A stretch of 64,000 nucleotides of DNA from Curtobacterium sp. GC_Cur_3 (GCF_026544205.1 NZ_JALNUI010000018.1:22388-86387), one strand, 5' to 3'. Positions 29,270-38,737 are shown, counted from the first letter of the stretch. The notes: generated by a model from the letters alone, not told the origin. Translations and numbers: made by a program.

Positions 29270-31606
29270 ATGACGGACATCCGTGAATCCTCGAAGCAGG
29301 ACGACTCCGCGCCCAGCCGCCCGGGATCGCCCTCTGAGCCCACCAGTCCGCCGCTCGGCCCGAACACCACGGGCAACCTGGGATCACTGCGGTCCCTGCT
29401 CCCGCGCCTCTTCTCGCGCGCGCAGCCGGCCGGCGCCGTCGACACCCTGATCCGCACCGTCCGGTCGCACCACCCCAAGGGCGACGTCACGCTCATCGAG
29501 CGGGCGTACTCGGTGGCGGAACGCGCGCACGACGGCCAGAAGCGCAAGTCCGGTGAGCCGTACATCACGCACCCGGTGGCCGTGGCGCAGATCCTCGCCG
29601 ACCTGGGCATCGGCCCGATCACCATCGCCGCGGCACTCCTCCACGACACCGTCGAGGACACCGACTACCAGCTCGACCAGCTCCGGCAGGACTTCGGCGA
29701 CGAGATCGCCATGCTGGTCGACGGCGTCACGAAGCTCGACAAGGTCAAGTACGGCGACAGCGCCCAGGCCGAGACCGTGCGCAAGATGGTGATCGCGATG
29801 TCGAAGGACATCCGCGTGCTCGTGATCAAGCTCGCCGACCGCCTGCACAACGCCCGGACGTGGGGCTTCGTCGAGTCCACCTCGGCGACGCGCAAGGCCA
29901 AGGAGACGCTCGAGATCTACGCACCGCTCGCGCACCGTCTCGGCATCCAGATGATCAAGCTCGAGCTCGAGGACCTGTCGTTCGCGGTCCTGCACCCCAA
30001 GCTCTACGTCGAGATCGACAGCCTGGTCAAGGAACGCCAGCCCAAGCGCGAGCAGTTCGTCCAGAACGTCATCGGCACGCTGAAGAAGGACCTCAAGGCC
30101 GCCAAGGTCCGCGGCGACGTGATGGGCCGACCGAAGCAGTACTACTCGATCTACCAGAAGATGATCGTCCGCGGTCGTGAGTTCGACGAGATCTACGACC
30201 TGGTCGGCATCCGCGTCCTCGTGCCGACCGTGCGCGACTGCTACGCCATGCTCGGCTCGGTGCACGCGCGCTGGACCCCGCTCCCCGGCCGGTTCAAGGA
30301 CTACATCGCGACGCCGAAGTTCAACCTGTACCAGTCGCTGCACACCAGCGTGCTCGGTCCCCAGGGGCGTCCGGTCGAGATCCAGATCCGGACGCACGAG
30401 ATGCACCAGCGTGCCGAGTTCGGTGTCGCCGCCCACTGGAAGTACAAGCAGCGCGCCGCCGGCCGCGACGTCGACACGTCCAGCGCCACCGACCAGGACA
30501 TGGCGTGGCTCGCGCACATCACCGACTGGCAGGCGGAGACCAGCGACCCGGGCGAGTTCCTCGACTCGCTCCGCTACGAGATCGGCGCCAAGGAGACCTA
30601 CGTCTTCACCCCGCAGGGCAAGGTCATCGGCCTGCCCGCCGGCGCCACCCCCGTCGACTTCGCCTACGCCGTGCACACCGAGATCGGCCACCGCACCATG
30701 GGTGCGAAGGTGAACGGCCGGCTCGTCCCGCTCGAGAGCTCCCTGTCGAGCGGTGACGTCGTCGAGATCTTCACGTCGAAGAACCCCGACTCCGGCCCGA
30801 GCCAGGACTGGTTGACGTTCGTCCGCAGCCCGCGTGCACGCAACAAGATCAAGCAGTGGTTCACCAAGGAGCGCCGCGAAGAGGCCATCGAGCAGGGCCG
30901 CGACGCCATCGCCCGCGCGATGCGCAAGCAGAACCTCCCGCTGCAGCGGATCATGAGCCAGGACTCCATCTCCGAGGTCGCCTCGGCGATGCGGTACGAC
31001 GACGTGTCCGCGCTCTACGCCGCCATCGGTGAGGGGCACGTCTCGACGCAGTCCGTCATCGAGAAGGTCCTCGCCGGCGTCCAGTCGGAGACGGAGACCG
31101 ACGAACCCGAACTCGCCTTCCCCCGCCAGGTCACGAGCCGGCAGCTCCGCAACAGCGACAGCGGTGTGCTCGTCCGCGGTGCGCCGGACATCCTCGTCAA
31201 GCTCGCGAAGTGCTGCACCCCGGTGCCCGGCGACCAGATCGTGGGCTTCATCACCCGCGGCCAGGGCGTGTCCGTGCACCAGGCGGCGTGCAGCAACGTG
31301 AAGTCGCTCATGAACGAGCCCGACCGGATGATCGAGGTCGAGTGGGCCCCGTCGTCGAAGTCGGTGTTCCTCGTGCAGATCCAGATCGAGGCGCTCGACC
31401 GCTCCGGCCTGCTCAGCGACGTCACCCGCGTGCTGACCGACCACCACGTCAACATCCTGTCCGCGACCGTCTCGACGTCCTCGGACCGACTGGCGCTCTC
31501 GCGGTTCGTGTTCGAGATGGGCGACACCACGCACCTGGACCGCGTGCTCAACGCCGTCAGACGCATCGACGCCGTCTACGACGTCTACCGCGTCAGCGCC
31601 GGCTGA
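29270..31606 (+). CDS. rel: Bifunctional (p)ppGpp synthetase/hydrolase (Rel)
   Basis: A 778-residue long RSH protein controlling the stringent response. The hydrolase domain has an intact HD motif (HDTVEDT, residues 125-131). The synthetase region has GRPKQYYSIYQKM, YDLVGIRVLVP and EIQIRTHEMHQRAEFG. TGS (YVFTPQGKVIGLPAG) and a C-terminal ACT domain follow. Both activities should be present. TAGTGT (29236-29241) and GGGAGG serve as promoter and ribosome-binding site. Its 3' end overlaps the converging gene by 14 bases. Confidence 0.96.
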   Translation: MTDIRESSKQDDSAPSRPGSPSEPTSPPLGPNTTGNLGSLRSLLPRLFSRAQPAGAVDTLIRTVRSHHPKGDVTLIERAYSVAERAHDGQKRKSGEPYITHPVAVAQILADLGIGPITIAAALLHDTVEDTDYQLDQLRQDFGDEIAMLVDGVTKLDKVKYGDSAQAETVRKMVIAMSKDIRVLVIKLADRLHNARTWGFVESTSATRKAKETLEIYAPLAHRLGIQMIKLELEDLSFAVLHPKLYVEIDSLVKERQPKREQFVQNVIGTLKKDLKAAKVRGDVMGRPKQYYSIYQKMIVRGREFDEIYDLVGIRVLVPTVRDCYAMLGSVHARWTPLPGRFKDYIATPKFNLYQSLHTSVLGPQGRPVEIQIRTHEMHQRAEFGVAAHWKYKQRAAGRDVDTSSATDQDMAWLAHITDWQAETSDPGEFLDSLRYEIGAKETYVFTPQGKVIGLPAGATPVDFAYAVHTEIGHRTMGAKVNGRLVPLESSLSSGDVVEIFTSKNPDSGPSQDWLTFVRSPRARNKIKQWFTKERREEAIEQGRDAIARAMRKQNLPLQRIMSQDSISEVASAMRYDDVSALYAAIGEGHVSTQSVIEKVLAGVQSETETDEPELAFPRQVTSRQLRNSDSGVLVRGAPDILVKLAKCCTPVPGDQIVGFITRGQGVSVHQAACSNVKSLMNEPDRMIEVEWAPSSKSVFLVQIQIEALDRSGLLSDVTRVLTDHHVNILSATVSTSSDRLALSRFVFEMGDTTHLDRVLNAVRRIDAVYDVYRVSAG

Positions 31607-32141
31607 GCAGGTCCGCGAGGCGCCGCTCGGCCTGACGGACCATGGGCACGGTGCCGAGCAGCTCCAGGCGGTGCTGCAGCGCCGGGGGGTCGACCGCGCC
31701 GATCGCGATGAGCCCCGCGACCGACTCGATGGACGCGTCCCAGGCATCCTGCCCGTGCACCCGGAGCAGGTCGAGCGCAGTACGCACCGGCGTCGTGACG
31801 GGCACGCCCGCCGGGTGGAGGAGGTCCTCCGGCGTGATCGCGACCTCCCGGATCCGTTCTCCGGCCCGTCGGTGGATGCGCTGACCGGCCCGGACGCAGG
31901 CGTCGTGGGGGAGCGGCGGCCGTGACCGAGCGCCCCAGATCCAGGTCGCCGTCCGACCGGCGGCGATCACCCGAGGGTCGCCGGTGCTCCAGGCGAACGA
32001 GGCGGCTCGCAGCGCTGCGTCCTGCGGTTCGGCGACCGAGGCCCAGCACGCGCCGACCTCGACCAGGTCACCGGCGAGCGTGGCGGCGTGCAGTTCCGCC
32101 TCCGGCCAGTCGTCCGTGGTCAGCAGGCGCGAGGAGGGCAC
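31593..32141 (-). CDS. AbiEi/DUF559-like N-terminal protein, hypothetical
   Basis: A 182-residue protein. TTPVRTALDLLRVHGQDAWDASI resembles the mid-region of actinobacterial AbiEi-type antitoxin and DUF559 proteins, but the usual C-terminal nuclease-like domain is absent; the protein ends at RRLADLLSRR. The N-terminal winged-helix part is only weakly visible. GTG 32141 with AGGA upstream is the likely start. No toxin gene is adjacent. It overlaps rel tail-to-tail by 14 bases. Family placement is inference. Confidence 0.6.
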   Translation of the reverse strand: MPSSRLLTTDDWPEAELHAATLAGDLVEVGACWASVAEPQDAALRAASFAWSTGDPRVIAAGRTATWIWGARSRPPLPHDACVRAGQRIHRRAGERIREVAITPEDLLHPAGVPVTTPVRTALDLLRVHGQDAWDASIESVAGLIAIGAVDPPALQHRLELLGTVPMVRQAERRLADLLSRR

Positions 32142-32245
32142 CCGGACATCCTGCCCCACCCGCCACGGCGACCGGACACACTGTGGACAGCGCCCCCGCG
32201 CGGGCCGAGCCGACCGGCACGACGCCCCACGGGCCTCCCGGCGGG

Positions 32246-33211
32246 TCAGCGCAGGACGTGCGCCCGGTGCACGAGCGCGGCAGCTCCGATGAGGGGGCCG
32301 TCCTGCGACAACCCCGTCGGCACGATCTTGACCTTCGTCACGAAGCCGAACTCGACGCGCTCCGCGACGGCCTGCCGCGCGTACTCGAACAGGTCGGGCG
32401 TGACGTGCGAGAACCCGCCGCCGATCGCGACGACCTCGAGGTCGACGAGCGACGTCGCCGCGGCGATCGCCTGCCCGAGCGCTCGTCCGCTGCGCTTGAC
32501 GGCGGCGACCGCGATCTCGTCCCCGGCGGCGTAGGCCGCCGACAGGTCCTCGCCGGTCTCCCCGGTGAAGCCCTGGCGCCGCGCCCAGGCGACGGTCTTC
32601 GGGCCGCTGGCCACGGCCTCCAGGCAGCCGGTGCCGCCGCAGGCGCACGGGTCGTCGAACCCACCGCACTCGACGTGGCCGATGTGGCCGGCGTTGCCGG
32701 TCGGCCCGCTGACGGTGCGGCCGTGCAGGATCAGGCCGCCACCGACGCCGGTGGACACGATCATGCCCATCACGTGGTCGTGGCCCTGGGCCGCACCGAG
32801 CCAGTGCTCGGCGAGCGTGATGGCCAGGCCGTCCATGCGGAGCACGACGGGCGTGCCGGCGGGGACATGGGCGGCCACGCGGTCGCGAAGCGGGTACCCG
32901 CGCCAGACGGGCATGTTGAGCGGCGAGACGCGGCCGTTCACCTCGTCGACGGGTCCGGCGGAGCCGATGCCGACCCCGGCCAGCGCTGCACCCTCGGGCA
33001 GGGCGGCGAGTGCGTTCGTGACGGCCTCGTCGACGGCGGCCTGGAGCTCGTCCGACGTCCGCTGCGGACCGGTTGGGCTGCGGAACCGGCTGCCGGGCAG
33101 CACCACGCCATGCTCGGAGACCAGCGCGGCCTCGACCTTGGTGCCGCCGAGGTCGACGGCGAGGGCCAGCGACCCGCTCAGGTCGTCGGTGGCGGGTGCG
33201 GGGTTCGACAT
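32246..33211 (-). CDS. ROK-family sugar kinase (glucokinase-like)
   Basis: A 321-residue sugar kinase. ATP-binding phosphate-1 motif LAVDLGGTKVEAALV opens the protein. The zinc-binding ROK signature CACGGTGCLEAVASG follows GHIGHVECGG, with the catalytic Asp in VLRMDGLAITLAEHW. Glucose or N-acetyl sugars are typical substrates. ATG 33211 has GGAGCG five bases upstream. There is no DNA-binding domain, so it is an enzyme and not a ROK repressor. deoC lies 93 bases upstream on the same strand. Confidence 0.9.
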   Translation of the reverse strand: MSNPAPATDDLSGSLALAVDLGGTKVEAALVSEHGVVLPGSRFRSPTGPQRTSDELQAAVDEAVTNALAALPEGAALAGVGIGSAGPVDEVNGRVSPLNMPVWRGYPLRDRVAAHVPAGTPVVLRMDGLAITLAEHWLGAAQGHDHVMGMIVSTGVGGGLILHGRTVSGPTGNAGHIGHVECGGFDDPCACGGTGCLEAVASGPKTVAWARRQGFTGETGEDLSAAYAAGDEIAVAAVKRSGRALGQAIAAATSLVDLEVVAIGGGFSHVTPDLFEYARQAVAERVEFGFVTKVKIVPTGLSQDGPLIGAAALVHRAHVLR

Positions 33212-33304
33212 GGGCGCTCCGATGCGTCGGTATGGAGGCTCGGAGCGGCTCCTCGACGCAGCGTCACGTCGGGCGCGCACCGGCTCGGTGCTGGTGGGTT
33301 CGGG

Positions 33305-34036
33305 TCAGTAGGAGGTGGTGTCGTCGCCGACACCTGAGGCTGCGCCGGTCGCGACGCGGTGCGCGACCTCGTCCAGGATGCGGGCCGAGGCACTCGTGCC
33401 GATCCGGTCGGCGCCGGCGTGCACCATGTCGACGAGGGTGTCGAGCCCGCGGACACCGCCCGAGGCCTTCACCCCGGTGTCGGCACCGACCGTCTGGCGC
33501 ATCAGCGCGATGTGCTCGGTCGTGGCCCCGCCGCCGGCGAACCCGGTCGACGTCTTCACGAACGCGGCACCACCGGCGACGGCGGCACGGCTGGCAGCGA
33601 CGACCTCGTCGTCGGTGAGGAAGGCGGTCTCGAGGATGACCTTCACGACGGTGTCACCCGCGGCGTCGACCACGGCGCGGACGTCCTGTTCGACGCGCTG
33701 CCAGTCCCCGGACTTCGCCGCGCCGATGTTCTGCACCATGTCGAGCTCGAAGGCGCCGTCGGCCAGGGCCTGCAGCGACTCGGCGACCTTGGTGGAGGTG
33801 GTCGTGGTGCCGTGCGGGAAGCCGATGACGGTGCCGACGCCCACACCGGTGCCCTGCAGCCGCTCGACGGCGTGCTGGACGTCGCTCGGGCGGACGCACA
33901 CGCTGAACACGCGGTGGGTCGCGGCTTCGTCGAGCTGCGCGTCGACGTCGGCGCGGGTGAGCTCCGGCTTCAGGATCGCGTGGTCGATGAGCCGACGGAC
34001 GGCGTCGGCGGTGACGGAGAAGGGTGCGTTGTCCAC
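33305..34036 (-). CDS. deoC: Deoxyribose-phosphate aldolase
   Basis: A 243-residue class I aldolase splitting deoxyribose 5-phosphate into glyceraldehyde 3-phosphate and acetaldehyde. The Schiff-base Lys is in AAFVKTSTGFAGGGAT, with VVKVILETAFLTDDE supplying the proton-relay Lys. GVKASGGVRGLDTLVDM is also conserved. Start GTG 34036 with TAGGCT six bases upstream implies a leaderless transcript. It is divergent from the SDR gene. Confidence 0.95.
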   Translation of the reverse strand: MDNAPFSVTADAVRRLIDHAILKPELTRADVDAQLDEAATHRVFSVCVRPSDVQHAVERLQGTGVGVGTVIGFPHGTTTTSTKVAESLQALADGAFELDMVQNIGAAKSGDWQRVEQDVRAVVDAAGDTVVKVILETAFLTDDEVVAASRAAVAGGAAFVKTSTGFAGGGATTEHIALMRQTVGADTGVKASGGVRGLDTLVDMVHAGADRIGTSASARILDEVAHRVATGAASGVGDDTTSY

Positions 34037-34042
34037 CGGGCA

Positions 34043-34052
34043 AGCCTAGCCT
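34043..34052. promoter_or_regulatory. Overlapping back-to-back -10 hexamers, deoC/SDR
   Basis: AGCCTAGCCT holds TAGGCT on the minus strand (34043-34048), six bases from the deoC GTG, and TAGCCT on the plus strand (34047-34052), facing the SDR gene. The layout repeats that at 5131-5140. Confidence 0.5.
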
Positions 34053-34079
34053 CAAGGGGCAGCGCGTACCGTGCCAGGC

Positions 34080-35609
34080 ATGCGCGTCCTCGTCACCGGG
34101 GCCACCGGCTACATCGGCGGTCGTCTCGTCCCACACCTCCTCGACGCCGGACACTCCGTCCGCGTCCTCGCCCGCACCCCGCAGAAGCTCGACGACGTCC
34201 CCTGGCGCGACCGCGTCGACGTCGTCCAGGGCGACCTGCAGGACAGCGACGCCGTCCGCACCGCCGTCGACGGCATCGAAGCGGTCTACTACCTGGCCCA
34301 CGCGATGGGCGCCGACGGTGACTTCGAGGAGGCCGAGCGCGACGCCGCCCAGACGATGGCCGACGCCGCGAAGGCCGCCGGCGTCCGCCGCTTCGTGTAC
34401 CTCGGCGGACTGCACCCCGACGGCGAGCTCTCGAAGCACCTGCGCAGCCGGAAGGAGGTCGGGGACATCCTGCTCGGCTCCGGCGTCCCGACGATCGCCT
34501 ACCAGGCCGGCGTGGTGATCGGCTCCGGCAGCACCTCGTTCGAGATGATCCGCCACGTCACGGACGTCCTGCCCTGGATGCCCGCGCCGCGGTGGGTGCG
34601 CAACCGCATCCAGCCGATCGCCGTGCGCGACGTGCTCTACTACCTCGTCAAGGCGCTCGACATCCCGGCCGAGGTCAACCGGACGTTCGACATCGGCGGC
34701 CCGGACGTCCTCCGGTACGGCCAGATGCTCAACGGCTACGCGGTGGAGGCCAAGCTCCCGCAGCGCCCCATCAGCCCGCTGCCGGTGATGACCCCGGGCC
34801 TCGCCGCCCACTGGTTCAACGCGGTCACCCCGATCCCGCGCAAGCTCGCGACGCCGATCATCGAGTCGCTGCAGTTCGAGTGCGTGCAGCGCGAACACGA
34901 CATCGACGACGTGGTGCCCCGTCCCGAGGGCGGGCTCACCTCGTACCGGCGTTCCGTCCGGCTCGCGCTGACGAAGATGCGCGCCGGCGAGGTCACCACC
35001 AGCTGGCGCAACGCCACCCTGACCGGCACCGCGGACCCCCTGCCGAGCGACCCGGACTGGGCGGGGCACACCGTCTACGTGGACGACCGCAACCGGCACT
35101 CGTCCGCCCCGCCCGAGGCCGTGTGGAGCGTCGTCGAGTCGATCGGCGGCGAGAACGGCTGGTACTCCTTCCCGCTCGCCTGGGTCGCCCGCGGCTGGAT
35201 GGACAAGGTCCTCGGCGGTGTCGGCCTGAACCGTGGGCGCCGCGACCCGAAGCGGCTCGAGCAGGGCGACGCGCTCGACTGGTGGCGCGTCGAACGGCTC
35301 GACCGTGGCCACTACCTGCGACTGCGCGCCGAGTTCAAGTCGCCCGGCCGCGCCTGGCTCGAGATGACGGTCACACCGACCGACGACGGCGGCTGCGACT
35401 ACCACCAGCGCGCGATCTACTTCCCGCAGGGACTCGCCGGACGCCTGTACTGGTACGGCATCCTGCCCTTCCACGGGGTGATCTTCCCCGGCATGGTCGA
35501 GCGCATCACCGCCCGCGCCGAGCGCGAGGCGCACCGCACGGACTCGACGCAGACCAACCGGACCGAGCAGAATGGGTCGCGCGCGCCGGCGCACGAGGAG
35601 GCATCATGA
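34080..35609 (+). CDS. SDR-family epimerase-like protein with DUF2867 domain
   Basis: About 509 residues in two parts. Residues 1-~290 are an atypical short-chain dehydrogenase with the nucleotide loop VLVTGATGYIGGRLVPHLL. Residues ~325-495 form a DUF2867-type domain (RHSSAPPEAVWSVVESIGGENGW; AIYFPQGLAGRLYWYGILPFH). This two-domain form is common in actinobacteria, substrate unknown. ATG 34080 or GTG 34071 could start it. The stop overlaps the next gene by four bases, the head of a three-gene chain. Its C-terminus is Thr/Asn/Arg-rich. Confidence 0.85.
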   Translation: MRVLVTGATGYIGGRLVPHLLDAGHSVRVLARTPQKLDDVPWRDRVDVVQGDLQDSDAVRTAVDGIEAVYYLAHAMGADGDFEEAERDAAQTMADAAKAAGVRRFVYLGGLHPDGELSKHLRSRKEVGDILLGSGVPTIAYQAGVVIGSGSTSFEMIRHVTDVLPWMPAPRWVRNRIQPIAVRDVLYYLVKALDIPAEVNRTFDIGGPDVLRYGQMLNGYAVEAKLPQRPISPLPVMTPGLAAHWFNAVTPIPRKLATPIIESLQFECVQREHDIDDVVPRPEGGLTSYRRSVRLALTKMRAGEVTTSWRNATLTGTADPLPSDPDWAGHTVYVDDRNRHSSAPPEAVWSVVESIGGENGWYSFPLAWVARGWMDKVLGGVGLNRGRRDPKRLEQGDALDWWRVERLDRGHYLRLRAEFKSPGRAWLEMTVTPTDDGGCDYHQRAIYFPQGLAGRLYWYGILPFHGVIFPGMVERITARAEREAHRTDSTQTNRTEQNGSRAPAHEEAS

Positions 35610-36193
35610 CCGAGAACGACCGAGAACTGGTCCTGTTCCTGGGGGACAGCATCACCGAGGGCGGCTCCTGGGACCAGCGCCTGCCCGACGAACGGACCCT
35701 GAACCAGGGGATCGGTGGCGACACCACCGACGGCGTCCTTGCCCGGATCGACTCCGTGGTCGCGGCAGCCCCCGACGTGATCGTGCTGCTCATCGGCACG
35801 AACGACTTCGGCAACCACCGCAAGAGCGCCGAGCACGTCGTCCGCAACGTCGAGACGATCCTCGTCACGCTCCGTCGCGAGCTCCCGGGCGTCCGCCTGC
35901 TGCTCGTGTCGATCCTGCCGCGACAGGCCGACCACACGCCCCGCATCGAGGAGGCGAACCGGCACCTGCGGCAGTTCGTCGCCACGTGCCACGCGCAGTA
36001 CCTCGACGCCTGGCCTGCACTGGCCGACGGCGACCACCTCTCCGACAAGTACACCGAGGACGGCCTGCACCTCAACGACGAGGGCTACCGTGCCTACGTC
36101 GACGAGCTCGTGCCGGCCCTCGAGCGGCTCCGCGGCCTGCCGCCGATGTCCCGCTCGATGACCGCGATCGAAGTGGACGAGGCCTCGGCCTGA
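35606..36193 (+). CDS. SGNH/GDSL-type hydrolase, cytoplasmic
   Basis: A 195-residue SGNH hydrolase without a signal peptide. Block I is FLGDSITEGGSW (Ser nucleophile), the Gly block is NQGIGGDTTDGV, the Asn block is LIGTNDFGNH, and DGLHLNDEGYRAY has the Asp-His pair. Probably an esterase or acyl/acetyl-hydrolase on a small molecule or sugar. It overlaps the SDR gene by four bases and the next gene by one, so all three are translated as a unit. Confidence 0.88.
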   Translation: MTENDRELVLFLGDSITEGGSWDQRLPDERTLNQGIGGDTTDGVLARIDSVVAAAPDVIVLLIGTNDFGNHRKSAEHVVRNVETILVTLRRELPGVRLLLVSILPRQADHTPRIEEANRHLRQFVATCHAQYLDAWPALADGDHLSDKYTEDGLHLNDEGYRAYVDELVPALERLRGLPPMSRSMTAIEVDEASA

Positions 36194-36690
36194 TGGCGGC
36201 GCGGAAGGGACGGCCCGCGGTCGGGTCGTCGCTCGGCTCGCCGCGCGGGTCCTCGTTCGGGACCGGCGCGACCGGGGACCGGGCGACCGGTGCTGGTGCC
36301 GACCGTGCCGGGACCGGCGGCCGCGCTGGCGGCCGTGGACGAGCCTCCCGTCCGGTCACGAACTTCACCCGGCCGGCACTGGCCCCCGGTCTCATCGCGG
36401 CGATCGTGCTGCTCGCCTGCGTCGCGTTCCTGGACGCCCCGGCCTTCGTCGCCGTCCGCTGGGGCGTGACGGTCCTCGCGCTCATCATCCTGGTGTTCGC
36501 GCTCCGTGGCCGCGCGTGGTGGGCCCTCGCGGTGACCGCCGCGATCGCCGTCTGCTGGAACCCGCTCGTCACCGTGCCGATCCCCGGACAGGTCTGGGCG
36601 GCGCTCCAGATCGTCGCCGCAGCACTGTTCGTGGTGATGGGCCTGGCGGTCAAGGTGCCCCGAACCACGGAGGCACCGGTCGCCCGATAG
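36193..36690 (+). CDS. Small membrane protein, DUF6804-like
   Basis: A 165-residue protein with a 55-residue Gly/Ala/Arg-rich leader followed by four hydrophobic helices (~60-150). The membrane part resembles DUF6804, as I recall it. The leader contains GRGRASRPVT, encoded in part by the repeat word GCCTCCCGTCCG shared with two other linkers (see findings). ATG 36193 overlaps the SGNH stop by one base. Function unknown. Confidence 0.7.
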   Translation: MAARKGRPAVGSSLGSPRGSSFGTGATGDRATGAGADRAGTGGRAGGRGRASRPVTNFTRPALAPGLIAAIVLLACVAFLDAPAFVAVRWGVTVLALIILVFALRGRAWWALAVTAAIAVCWNPLVTVPIPGQVWAALQIVAAALFVVMGLAVKVPRTTEAPVAR

Positions 36691-36720
36691 GATCGCTGGG
36701 GTCGGGTGCAGGTCCCGACC
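36688..36720 (+). promoter_or_regulatory. Candidate Stealth-gene promoter and leader hairpin
   Basis: TAGGAT (36688-36693) overlaps the upstream stop codon and suits a -10. GGTCGGG (36700-36706) pairs with CCCGACC (36714-36720) in the leader of the following gene. Confidence 0.45.
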
Positions 36721-36740
36721 GCACGACCAGAAGGGCATGG

Positions 36741-38297
36741 ATGAGCAACGAGACCGAGCCGGTGACCGAGAGTCCTCTGCTGCACCCTCGACCGTCCTCC
36801 GGCGGTCTCGACCGGTCTGACGTCGTGCTCCGCAAGGGGCGCTTCACGCTGCTGAACGGGCACCTCACGCCGCAGCAGTCGATGATCGACGACCTGCTCT
36901 TCCTCGACGACGCGCTCACCGCCGGCGACGTGGACCACCTGCTCATCCGCGGCAACGACCAGCGCCCGGTGATCGCCCTCGACGAGCGCGACCGCCAGCG
37001 TGCCGAGTCCGCCGTGATGGACGCCGCCGTGGGGGAGCCCTTCTACGCCAAGCCCCCGGGCAAGCCGGCGGTCCTGGTCGTCGACGACGGCCTCGGCCCC
37101 GTCGACGAGACCGTCCTCCGCGTGTTCCGGCCGCGGCTCGAGCCCATCGGGCGGCTCCGCTACGGCGCCGAGACGAGCGTGCAGATGGAGTTCTGGCGGG
37201 TGACGGACACCGAGGTCCTCGCTCCCGTCGAGAACGCCCTGATGCGCCGCAGCCTGCCGATCGAGGAGTTCGTCCTCGTCGACATCGAGCGCTACGGACG
37301 CACCTGGCAGACCGTCGAGCACATGTTCGACGACCACGTCTCCGACATCCGCTTCCCGATCGACATCGTGTTCTCGTGGGTCGACGGCAACGCGATCGAG
37401 TACCAGCGTGCCCGTCAGGCAGCGCAGTCGTCCGCCGTGCTCGGTGAGGGCGACGACGCCCCCGCCCGCTTCCGGCAGATCAACGAGCTGAAGTACGCCC
37501 TGCGATCGGTCTACATGTACGCGCCGTGGGTGCGGACGATCTACATCGCCACCGACTCCCCGGCTCCGGCCTGGCTCGCCGACCACCCCCGCGTCCGCAT
37601 CGTCCGGAGCGAGGAGTTCTTCGCCGACCCCTCGGTGCTCCCCACGCACAACTCGCAGGCCGTCGAGTCGCAGCTGCACCACATCCCGGGCATCAGCGAA
37701 CACTTCATCTACTCGAACGACGACATGTTCTTCGGCCGGCCGGTCGACCCGTCGGTGTTCTTCAGCCCGGGCTCGGTGACGAAGTTCCTGCTCGCCGACA
37801 CCCGCATCGGCCTCGGGTCGAACAACCCGCGCCGCAGTGGCTTCGAGAACTCCGCCCGCGTCAACCGTCGCCTCCTGCAGCAGCGCTTCGGGGCCGTCAC
37901 CACGCGCCACCTCGAGCACGCACCGACACCCCTCCGCGCCAGCATCATGACGGAGATGGAGCACGAGTTCGCCGACGAGTTCCGCGCCACCGCCGCCTCG
38001 CGGTTCCGTGCCGCCGAGAACATCTCGGTGACGAACTCGCTGTACCACTACTACGCGCTGCTCACGGGCCGTGCGATCGTGCAGGAGAACGTCCCCGTGG
38101 GCTACATCGACACGACGATGCTTTCCGGGCTCCGCGAGCTCGAGGAGCTGCTCAAGAAGCGCAACGCCGACTTCTTCTGCCTCAACGACGGCAGCTTCCC
38201 CGAGGTCAGCGACGACGAGCGCACGACCCGCGTCACGGACTTCCTGGAGCGCTACTTCCCGTTCCCGGCGCCCTGGGAGCGCCCCGACGAGGCCTGA
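36741..38297 (+). CDS. Stealth-family exopolysaccharide phosphotransferase
   Basis: A 518-residue Stealth protein of the kind that transfers hexose-1-phosphate to make phosphodiester-linked capsule polymers. All four conserved regions are visible: CR1 PIDIVFSWVDGNAIEY (~210), CR2 FRQINELKYALRSVYMYAPW to FIYSNDDMFFGRPVDP (~240-340), CR3 around LRASIMTEMEHEFADEF, and CR4 FCLNDGSFPEVSDDERTTRV near the end. About 205 N-terminal residues are variable. ATG 36741 follows AAGGG. The acceptor is unknown; cell-surface polymer synthesis is the likely role. Confidence 0.9.
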   Translation: MSNETEPVTESPLLHPRPSSGGLDRSDVVLRKGRFTLLNGHLTPQQSMIDDLLFLDDALTAGDVDHLLIRGNDQRPVIALDERDRQRAESAVMDAAVGEPFYAKPPGKPAVLVVDDGLGPVDETVLRVFRPRLEPIGRLRYGAETSVQMEFWRVTDTEVLAPVENALMRRSLPIEEFVLVDIERYGRTWQTVEHMFDDHVSDIRFPIDIVFSWVDGNAIEYQRARQAAQSSAVLGEGDDAPARFRQINELKYALRSVYMYAPWVRTIYIATDSPAPAWLADHPRVRIVRSEEFFADPSVLPTHNSQAVESQLHHIPGISEHFIYSNDDMFFGRPVDPSVFFSPGSVTKFLLADTRIGLGSNNPRRSGFENSARVNRRLLQQRFGAVTTRHLEHAPTPLRASIMTEMEHEFADEFRATAASRFRAAENISVTNSLYHYYALLTGRAIVQENVPVGYIDTTMLSGLRELEELLKKRNADFFCLNDGSFPEVSDDERTTRVTDFLERYFPFPAPWERPDEA

Positions 38298-38309
38298 CGC
38301 GCGCGATTT

Positions 38310-38371
38310 GGTGAGATCGCACTTCGTGTCGCCTCCGATTCGCTGGACCCGACACCGAGTGCGATCTCACC
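38310..38371. repeat. Palindromic repeat, copy 1
   Basis: A 62-base hairpin. The 22-base arms 38310-38331 and 38350-38371 start GGTGAGATCGCACT and differ from perfect pairing at two positions. Confidence 0.8.
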
Positions 38372-38560
38372 GCCAGGGGGCGCGCATGCGCTCGGCCGGG
38401 AGGCTCGTGCCGCGTCCGCAGGACCCGGTTGCGTCCGGTGCGTGACCGGTCACGACACCCCGCTCACGTCTGCCGAGCGGTCACCGGCTGTCGCCTGCGC
38501 CGCCGTGTACCGACGACGTGTGAGCACTCGGCGCCGGGCCGCGGGTCCCCGTCTGGCCCC

Positions 38561-38622
38561 GGTGAGATCGCACTTCGTGTCGCCTCCGGTCCGCCGGACC
38601 CGACACGGAGTGCGATCTCACC
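38561..38622. repeat. Palindromic repeat, copy 2
   Basis: Arms 38561-38582 and 38601-38622 pair over 22 bases with one G-U wobble. An inner TCCGG-TCCG-CCGGA stem caps the structure. Confidence 0.8.
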
Positions 38623-38737
38623 GCCAGGGATCGCGCGCGTCCGGCCGGGAGGCTCGTGCCGCGTCCGCAGGACCCCGTTGCGTCCGGCCTCCTGACCGGT
38701 CACGACACCCCGCTCACGTCTGCCGAGCGGTCACCAG

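Noticed and set aside
29384..31747. A 787-codon open frame antisense to rel
   Set aside because: Same cause; low-complexity product opposite a well-conserved gene.
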